Source: Gammaproteobacteria bacterium | GTDB taxonomy: Bacteria > Pseudomonadota > Gammaproteobacteria > Acidiferrobacterales > SPGG2 | DNA: 39,258 bases | Direction of reading: 5' to 3' | Assembly: GCA_029861845.1 (NCBI GenBank) | Contig: JAOTYM010000033.1 | Location: forward strand, 1-39,258 | Shown here: positions 34,997-39,258 of the stretch, piece after piece | Position numbering within the stretch: the stretch's first letter is position 1 | Layout of the letters: each line of letters opens with the position of its first letter | The notes under the pieces: model-generated | What the model was told of the DNA's origin: nothing | What the model saw: the letters and a program-made list of their open reading frames with translations, nothing else | Database searches by the model: none | Made by a program: the position numbers and the translations under genes

Positions 34997-36943
34997 TTAG
35001 TTCTCGGCTTTCAACTTGCTTATCGCGCTTTCCAAGTCCGCTATCTCCTTATCTCTGGGATGCAAATTGTTCTCATTTGCCTTGCGTAATCTCTGGAGTA
35101 TGAACTCGACGTTTTCTATTTGTCGAAGCGCGAGAAAGGTATTAGCTAATTCGAACAGTGGGTGCAAGTATTGAGTGTCAGCTTGGTAGGCGCGTTCCAA
35201 GGCGTTCAGGCCGTTAAGGACCTTTCCTTGTGCGATCAAGGTGCGACCGAGTAGGTAATACAGAAAGGAGTTATCCATAGAGGGCGGCGAGTTATTTATC
35301 AAGGTGGTGAGCCAAGTCTCCATGGACGTTTGCATCTGTGCGCAATCTGCGGCAATGCAGTTGCTAATATATTCTAGTGCCATTTGTGTTAACGTCGATG
35401 CTTGCCCCTTTGCCAGAATCTTCAACGCCTCCTCTTGAACAGCTGGACTCAAGGGCACCCCGAGTCTGGCTGCCAATAACTGCATGTTGATCTTATAGCC
35501 AGCCTCGTGCGGGGCCAGTGCAGCAGCTTGACTGACCGCAGTCAGGGCTCCCTGGTAATCGCCTTGACGGTAGAGCAGCGAACTCAACATTCCTTGCGCG
35601 CGTGCTGATTTGGGGTGATGAAACGCCTGATAACGTGTTAGGTGATTGTAATCAGACCAGTGCGACGCGCGTAATACCGTGGTGCCAGCAAAGATAACTG
35701 CAACCGCAGGATAAAGAAGCCAGAGTCTCTTATTACTGAACGTTACACTAACTCGATTTAATAGATGAACAAACGCAAACAGAATGCCGAGACATGCAAG
35801 GTAATTGCGATGCTCGTGCACGATCTCGAGTGGTAATACTGTCGATTCCATCAAATGGCCGATAAAAAACCATAAGATTCCTAACGACAGTGCAGGTAAT
35901 TTAGTACGTACATACGCGGCCAGTGCGAGTAGAGCCAGCAGTCCGAACAAGGAAGGTAGTGTAGTCCAAGGCGACAACAATGAGGTGGAAAGAACAATGT
36001 CATCGTGGTGCATTGCAAACTGGTCAATACGTGGCAAAACAATCATGGACAGGTAAAAGAACAACACGCGCGATTCGGTCAAGACTCGCTCAGTTATTGT
36101 AAATTCCCGGGATTCATACTGTGGGATAGCAAAGTCGACCACCCAGAACGCTGTGGCAGCGACGACAGCAAACGTTATGATTAGAACAACACGTTTGATG
36201 TGGGCCGAGAGTTGCCGCCAATGACGCCAAGGAGCCTGATCCGCGAATAGAATGAAATCCAAGGCCAGCATGAAAATCGGCAGCAGCGCGGCGTTTTCCT
36301 TGCTTAGCACGCCTAAAGTCCCACACCCGAACAGGCCGAATCCTATGATCCCTATCCCCCTAGTCCGGCCTGCGGCAATTCGGTCGCGCCCGATCATGTA
36401 GCATATCAACCCAAGCAGGGTGAAGAGCGTGGACAAAGCCGTCATGCGCTGCACAATGTACAGTACGCTCGTAAGATTGATAGGGTGAACGATCCAAAGT
36501 AACGCAGTAGCGGCCGCCAGTAAGTTGTTCTGGTTGAGGCCACCGCTCCCGCCAGCATTCGGGCTGGCGGGCTCGCCTATATGAGAGAGGCGCGCAAATA
36601 TCAAGCGCACCAGCCAGAAGATCAGCAATCCATTGGCGAGGTGAATGAAGAGATTGGTTAGCTTTAATGGTGTTGTTTCTTCGAAACTGCCGGCAAAGTA
36701 ATAGTTGAGAGCGAAGCTCAACATGCTGACAGGTCGAAGCAGGGGTCCCGAGCCTACAGAAAAACTAGCGTAATAGAGGTCCTTCGGATGGAGGGAGTCG
36801 ATCCTAAGATAGGAGTTTTTGAGAATGTTATAGCGATCGTCAAACACATAGGGCCCGGAGACGCCGGGCAGGTAAACCGCCGCCGAAAGGATAAGAACGA
36901 GAGCGAGCAGAACCAGTGAGATGCGGCTTGTCTTTTGCGTCAT
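34997..36943 (-). CDS. TMTC-like membrane GT-C/TPR protein, copy 1 (648 aa)
   Basis: Paralogue of the 683-residue protein, directly downstream of pilA. The same segments occur in the same order: GPYVFDDRYNILKNSYLRI near residue 30, LLRPVSMLSFALNYYFAG, LKLTNLFIHLANGLL, LLWIVHPINLTSVLYIVQRM, GVLSKENAALLPIFMLALDF, then further helices. A C-terminal TPR-like region runs from about residue 445 (ARAQGMLSSLLYRQGDYQGA; LFELANTFLALRQIENVEFI) and carries its own cysteine pair (NCIAADC). The ATG at 36943 has GGTGA about 8 bp upstream. The pilA terminator ends 19 bp before the start, so expression depends on readthrough or a weak local promoter. No Wzy_C-type motif seen, so it does not look like PglL/TfpO pilin transferases. 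Confidence 0.75.
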   Translation of the reverse strand: MTQKTSRISLVLLALVLILSAAVYLPGVSGPYVFDDRYNILKNSYLRIDSLHPKDLYYASFSVGSGPLLRPVSMLSFALNYYFAGSFEETTPLKLTNLFIHLANGLLIFWLVRLIFARLSHIGEPASPNAGGSGGLNQNNLLAAATALLWIVHPINLTSVLYIVQRMTALSTLFTLLGLICYMIGRDRIAAGRTRGIGIIGFGLFGCGTLGVLSKENAALLPIFMLALDFILFADQAPWRHWRQLSAHIKRVVLIITFAVVAATAFWVVDFAIPQYESREFTITERVLTESRVLFFYLSMIVLPRIDQFAMHHDDIVLSTSLLSPWTTLPSLFGLLALLALAAYVRTKLPALSLGILWFFIGHLMESTVLPLEIVHEHRNYLACLGILFAFVHLLNRVSVTFSNKRLWLLYPAVAVIFAGTTVLRASHWSDYNHLTRYQAFHHPKSARAQGMLSSLLYRQGDYQGALTAVSQAAALAPHEAGYKINMQLLAARLGVPLSPAVQEEALKILAKGQASTLTQMALEYISNCIAADCAQMQTSMETWLTTLINNSPPSMDNSFLYYLLGRTLIAQGKVLNGLNALERAYQADTQYLHPLFELANTFLALRQIENVEFILQRLRKANENNLHPRDKEIADLESAISKLKAEN

Positions 36944-36961
36944 CCTTGTATCACCAGCCCC

Positions 36962-36990
36962 AAAAACAAGGGCGGCATACGCCGCCCTTG
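36962..36990 (-). terminator. Intrinsic terminator of pilA
   Basis: On the minus strand CAAGGGCGGC-GTAT-GCCGCCCTTG forms a perfect 10-bp stem followed by TTTTT. It lies 38 bp after the pilA stop and just before the 648-residue membrane protein. Pilin genes are commonly followed by such a terminator, giving a very abundant monocistronic pilin mRNA and low readthrough into an accessory gene. Confidence 0.9.
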
Positions 36991-37028
36991 TCGATTAACA
37001 CGCCGGACAAAACCAGCGCCGTATCTTC

Positions 37029-37466
37029 TTATCGCTTCGGCAGATACTTCGCAGGTAGCGTACCACCGACCCTAACAAACCATTCAAGATTTCCGCCACG
37101 AGCGATCGGCGAATAGACGACGGACTGCCCGGACGCTGTTCCCAGCTCCCCTATGCCTTTCAGGGCGGCCGTGACGATGGGTCCAGCGCTTACGGTTACG
37201 GCAGACACATACTTCGCGTTGTAGCTACCGGCCGCGTTCAGACCCAGGCTCGTGTGGCTAACAAAGATGGCGCCAAGACTGCCCGTCTCACTGTAACCGA
37301 CGTCGATTGCCGTGCGCGCAGCACTCGCCATGCTCGAGGTCTCGGCAACGCGCGAACGGATCGTGTAGTCCTGATACGCAGGTACGGCGATCGCCGCAAG
37401 GATACCGATGATCGCGACTACGATCATCAATTCGATGAGGGTAAAACCTTTTTGAAAATGTTTCAT
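37029..37466 (-). CDS. pilA: Type IVa major pilin, cysteine-free
   Basis: 145-residue prepilin. The short leader MKHFQKG is cut before [20 protein letters not shown] (residues 8-27), which has Glu at mature position 5 and the hydrophobic polymerisation helix. The globular domain ends [20 protein letters not shown]. Type IVa pilins normally have two cysteines bracketing the C-terminal D-region; this protein has none. WF occurs where W-x-C is expected, and the chain ends LPKR where a Cys near the end is expected. The ATG at 37466 has a strong GGAGG site 7 bp upstream; the longer open frame to 37730 is untranslated leader. It is Ser/Thr-rich (for example [22 protein letters not shown]), giving many possible O-glycosylation sites. 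Confidence 0.95.
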   Translation of the reverse strand: MKHFQKGFTLIELMIVVAIIGILAAIAVPAYQDYTIRSRVAETSSMASAARTAIDVGYSETGSLGAIFVSHTSLGLNAAGSYNAKYVSAVTVSAGPIVTAALKGIGELGTASGQSVVYSPIARGGNLEWFVRVGGTLPAKYLPKR

Positions 37467-37490
37467 TTGGAGCCTCCAAAAACGTACGTT
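37466..37490 (-). promoter_or_regulatory. Palindromic ribosome-binding region of pilA
   Basis: The minus strand reads AACGTACGTT, then TTTGGAGGCTCCAAA, whose last A is the first base of the ATG. The first is a perfect 10-bp palindrome. The second is a 15-bp palindrome around a central base, and it contains the Shine-Dalgarno GGAGG. In RNA, UUUGG/CCAAA could pair and leave AGGCU in the loop, so the site could be folded or dimerised. Confidence 0.5.
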
Positions 37491-37935
37491 ACAACTTATA
37501 GAGGACGCCTCGGAAAAAACCGGCCCGATGTGTGCGGAACCGTCATCAGCATTGAGGCCCTGAGTCCCTTTAGGGCCGACGCTTTCCGTGATGTCCTGCT
37601 TACCTACATTCGTAGCACACCCCCACCGTGCGTCAAATCCACAGTGATTGGGGCTACAAACACGACAATCGAAATGCAGGAACCATGCCAATCGGCCATT
37701 TGAATGTATCACTCTAAACCATAGCCTCAACTATCTGAAGAAAAAAGAATTTCGGCTATCAGGGCGGCATCTTTTTGCGACATACGGGTGCCATCAGGCG
37801 CATTTTGAGCAAACGGTGACACAATACGCTACCCTCGAACTGCCGCTGAACGTCACATCGACCTTGCGTACAGCCGAATCGACCGCATATCCGGCGGCGT
37901 TCTCAATCTTACCTTGGCTTATGCTGTGCCGTTGC
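37467..37935 (-). other. pilA leader and promoter region (469 bp)
   Basis: No gene supported. From pilR towards pilA it holds a possible activator-site region (TGTGTC on the minus strand at 37818-37823, similar to the short repeats bound by PilR in Pseudomonas), the sigma-54 element at 37675-37690, and an untranslated leader of about 200 nt. The leader has a GGCCCT...AGGGCC inverted repeat around 37551-37572. Open frames here on both strands lack protein features. Confidence 0.6.
37675..37690 (-). promoter_or_regulatory. Sigma-54 promoter of pilA
   Basis: Minus-strand TGGCATGGTTCCTGCA matches the sigma-54 consensus TGGCACG-N4-TTGCA at all but two defined positions. It has the required GG and GC dinucleotides 10 bases apart. 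The expected transcription start is near 37663, giving a leader of about 200 nt before pilA. The adjacent pilR encodes a sigma-54 activator, which fits the known PilS-PilR control of pilA. Confidence 0.8.
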
Positions 37936-39258
37936 CTATTCGATTCCTAGTTTTTCGAGCTTGTAGCGCAATGCCCGAAATGTGATACCAAGCAGCTTAG
38001 CCGCTGCCGTCTTGTTGCGATTGGTCTTGGCCAACGCCTCTTCAATCGCACCCCTTTCCACCTGCTCCAAATAGTCTTCTAGAGAGCCCTCGCCTGAGAA
38101 TTCAGGGTGCGTGGCCTGCGCACTGGCGGCGTGTGGCTCTTCCCGAAGCTGCAGATCCTCGGCGCTGATTTCAGTGCCATCACAAAGCGTCAGGGCACGT
38201 TCCAGGATATTCTCGAGCTCGCGTACATTTCCCGGGAAGTGATAGCGGGACAGTGCCTCTAGCGCTTCGGACGCTAATCCGGGCGCGCCGATGCCCTGGC
38301 CTTTTGCCAGGCGGGCACATAATGCCTCGGCCAGGAGCGGAATATCATCGGGCCGACCCCGCAGACTCGGGACTGGAAGCTCTATAACGTTCAGGCGGTA
38401 GTAGAGGTCTTGCCGGAATGTCCCTTCTCTAACGAGCTCATGTAATTTCTTGTGGGTGGCACTCAAGATGCGTACATCCACCCGTATTTCGGCCTGGCTA
38501 CCGACCGGCCGCACAGATTTCTCCTGGATGGCCCGCAAAAGCTTGACTTGCATGTGGACAGGCAGATCGCCGACTTCATCCAGAAACAGCGTACCCGCGT
38601 CGGCGGCCTTAAATAGGCCATCTTTGTCCTGCACGGCCCCCGTAAAGCTGCCTTTTTTGTGGCCAAAGAACTCACTTTCCATCAGTTGTTCGGGAATCGC
38701 GCCGCAGTTTACTGGGACAAATGGTTTTGACCCGCGTGGTCCCAGCTCGTGGATCAGCCTAGCCACCAATTCCTTACCGGTGCCAGATTCGCCGCCAATG
38801 TAGACCGGCGCCTGGCTGCGTGACAGCTTCTCGATCATGCTGCGGACTTTCTGGATTGCCGGCGAATCACCCAGCAACTCGCGGGTCCCCATACGGTCTG
38901 GCGTTGGCGCCGGTGTCCGGCTGACCTTGAGGGCACTGCGCACAATGTTTCGTAAGTCATTGAGATCTAAAGGCTTGGAGACGAAATCGAAGGCTCCGGC
39001 CTTGAGGGCGGCGATGGCAGTCTCCATATTGCCGTGCGCCGTAATCACGGCTACCGGCAAATGCGGGTGGTTTTCTTGGATATGACGCACCAGATCGATG
39101 CCGTTACCGTCTGGCAATCGCATATCGGTCAGACACAGGTGGAATTCGAATTCTTGCAATAGATGACGCGCTTCATCCAAGTTGGCGGCGGCGCGCGTCT
39201 CCAGATTCATACGGCCGAGGGTAAGCTCCAATAGCTCGCGGATATCGGGCTCATCATC
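37936..39258 (-). CDS. pilR: Sigma-54-dependent response regulator PilR (5' end outside window)
   Basis: Response regulator that activates pilA with sigma-54. The window holds 440 residues, and the frame runs off the right edge, starting at DDEPDIREL inside the receiver domain; about a dozen N-terminal residues are missing. The receiver has the phosphorylation Asp in CLTDMRLPDGNGIDLV and TAHGNMETAI. The AAA+ domain has Walker A GESGTGKELVARLIHE, the sigma-54 contact loop as GSFTGA (usual GAFTGA), Walker B GTLFLDEVGDLP and the arginine-finger region LRGRPDDIPLLAEAL. The C-terminal Fis-type helix-turn-helix is NRNKTAAAKLLGITFRALRY. pilS is expected to its right. Confidence 0.95.
   Translation of the reverse strand, partial: DDEPDIRELLELTLGRMNLETRAAANLDEARHLLQEFEFHLCLTDMRLPDGNGIDLVRHIQENHPHLPVAVITAHGNMETAIAALKAGAFDFVSKPLDLNDLRNIVRSALKVSRTPAPTPDRMGTRELLGDSPAIQKVRSMIEKLSRSQAPVYIGGESGTGKELVARLIHELGPRGSKPFVPVNCGAIPEQLMESEFFGHKKGSFTGAVQDKDGLFKAADAGTLFLDEVGDLPVHMQVKLLRAIQEKSVRPVGSQAEIRVDVRILSATHKKLHELVREGTFRQDLYYRLNVIELPVPSLRGRPDDIPLLAEALCARLAKGQGIGAPGLASEALEALSRYHFPGNVRELENILERALTLCDGTEISAEDLQLREEPHAASAQATHPEFSGEGSLEDYLEQVERGAIEEALAKTNRNKTAAAKLLGITFRALRYKLEKLGIE

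Noticed and set aside
37648..37950. 100-codon + strand frame upstream of pilA
   Set aside because: It overlaps the sigma-54 promoter and the pilR 3' end, and its composition is not protein-like.

Overview
The window looks like chromosomal DNA of a free-living gammaproteobacterium. Three things suggest this: the ilvC-psd-pssA-leuA order, the pepA-holC...valS block divergent from lptFG, and a System I (Ccm) cytochrome c maturation set beside a PilR-controlled type IVa pilin. I cannot name genus or species. I saw no rRNA, CRISPR array, insertion sequence, integrase or phage gene.

Layout. (1) 1-4.3 kb, + strand: branched-chain amino acid and phospholipid genes ilvC, psd, pssA, then a leucine-rich leader peptide (leuL) ahead of leuA. 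(2) 4.4-5.9 kb: a small membrane-anchored protein, a family 4 uracil-DNA glycosylase lacking one Fe-S cysteine, and rimI. (3) 5.9-13.2 kb, - strand: pepA, holC, a very large acidic low-complexity protein of unknown function, a terminator, and valS. (4) 13.4-15.6 kb, + strand: lptF and lptG (LPS export permease), followed by a 485-bp intergenic region with an inverted pair of DnaA boxes. (5) 16-22.6 kb: the cytochrome c maturation genes, split into ccmFHI (+) and ccmABCDEG (-), whose 3' ends meet. (6) 22.7-23.0 kb: tRNA-Arg(CCT) and tRNA-Ala(CGC). (7) 23.2-29.7 kb, + strand: a sugar-nucleotide cassette (CDP-glucose synthesis and dehydration, two C-methyltransferase-family proteins, a 3,5-epimerase, a ketoreductase-like protein, a CmcI-family protein). 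(8) 29.8-36.9 kb, - strand: a flippase-like membrane protein, a GT2 glycosyltransferase, a polyprenyl-phosphate glycosyltransferase, and two paralogous membrane-TPR proteins resembling eukaryotic TMTC O-mannosyltransferases. (9) 37.0-39.3 kb, - strand: a cysteine-free type IV pilin with its own terminator and a sigma-54 promoter, and the 5'-truncated pilR.

How it may fit together. The housekeeping blocks are ordinary, apart from the leuA leader, the split ccm locus and the inserted acidic protein. The most interesting part is regions 7-9. They can be read as one pathway: make a branched, methylated CDP-sugar, load sugars on a polyprenyl carrier, and transfer them outside the inner membrane to pilin using TMTC-like GT-C enzymes encoded directly downstream of pilA. 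The family assignments rest on motifs read by eye. The pathway link is inference from gene neighbourhood.
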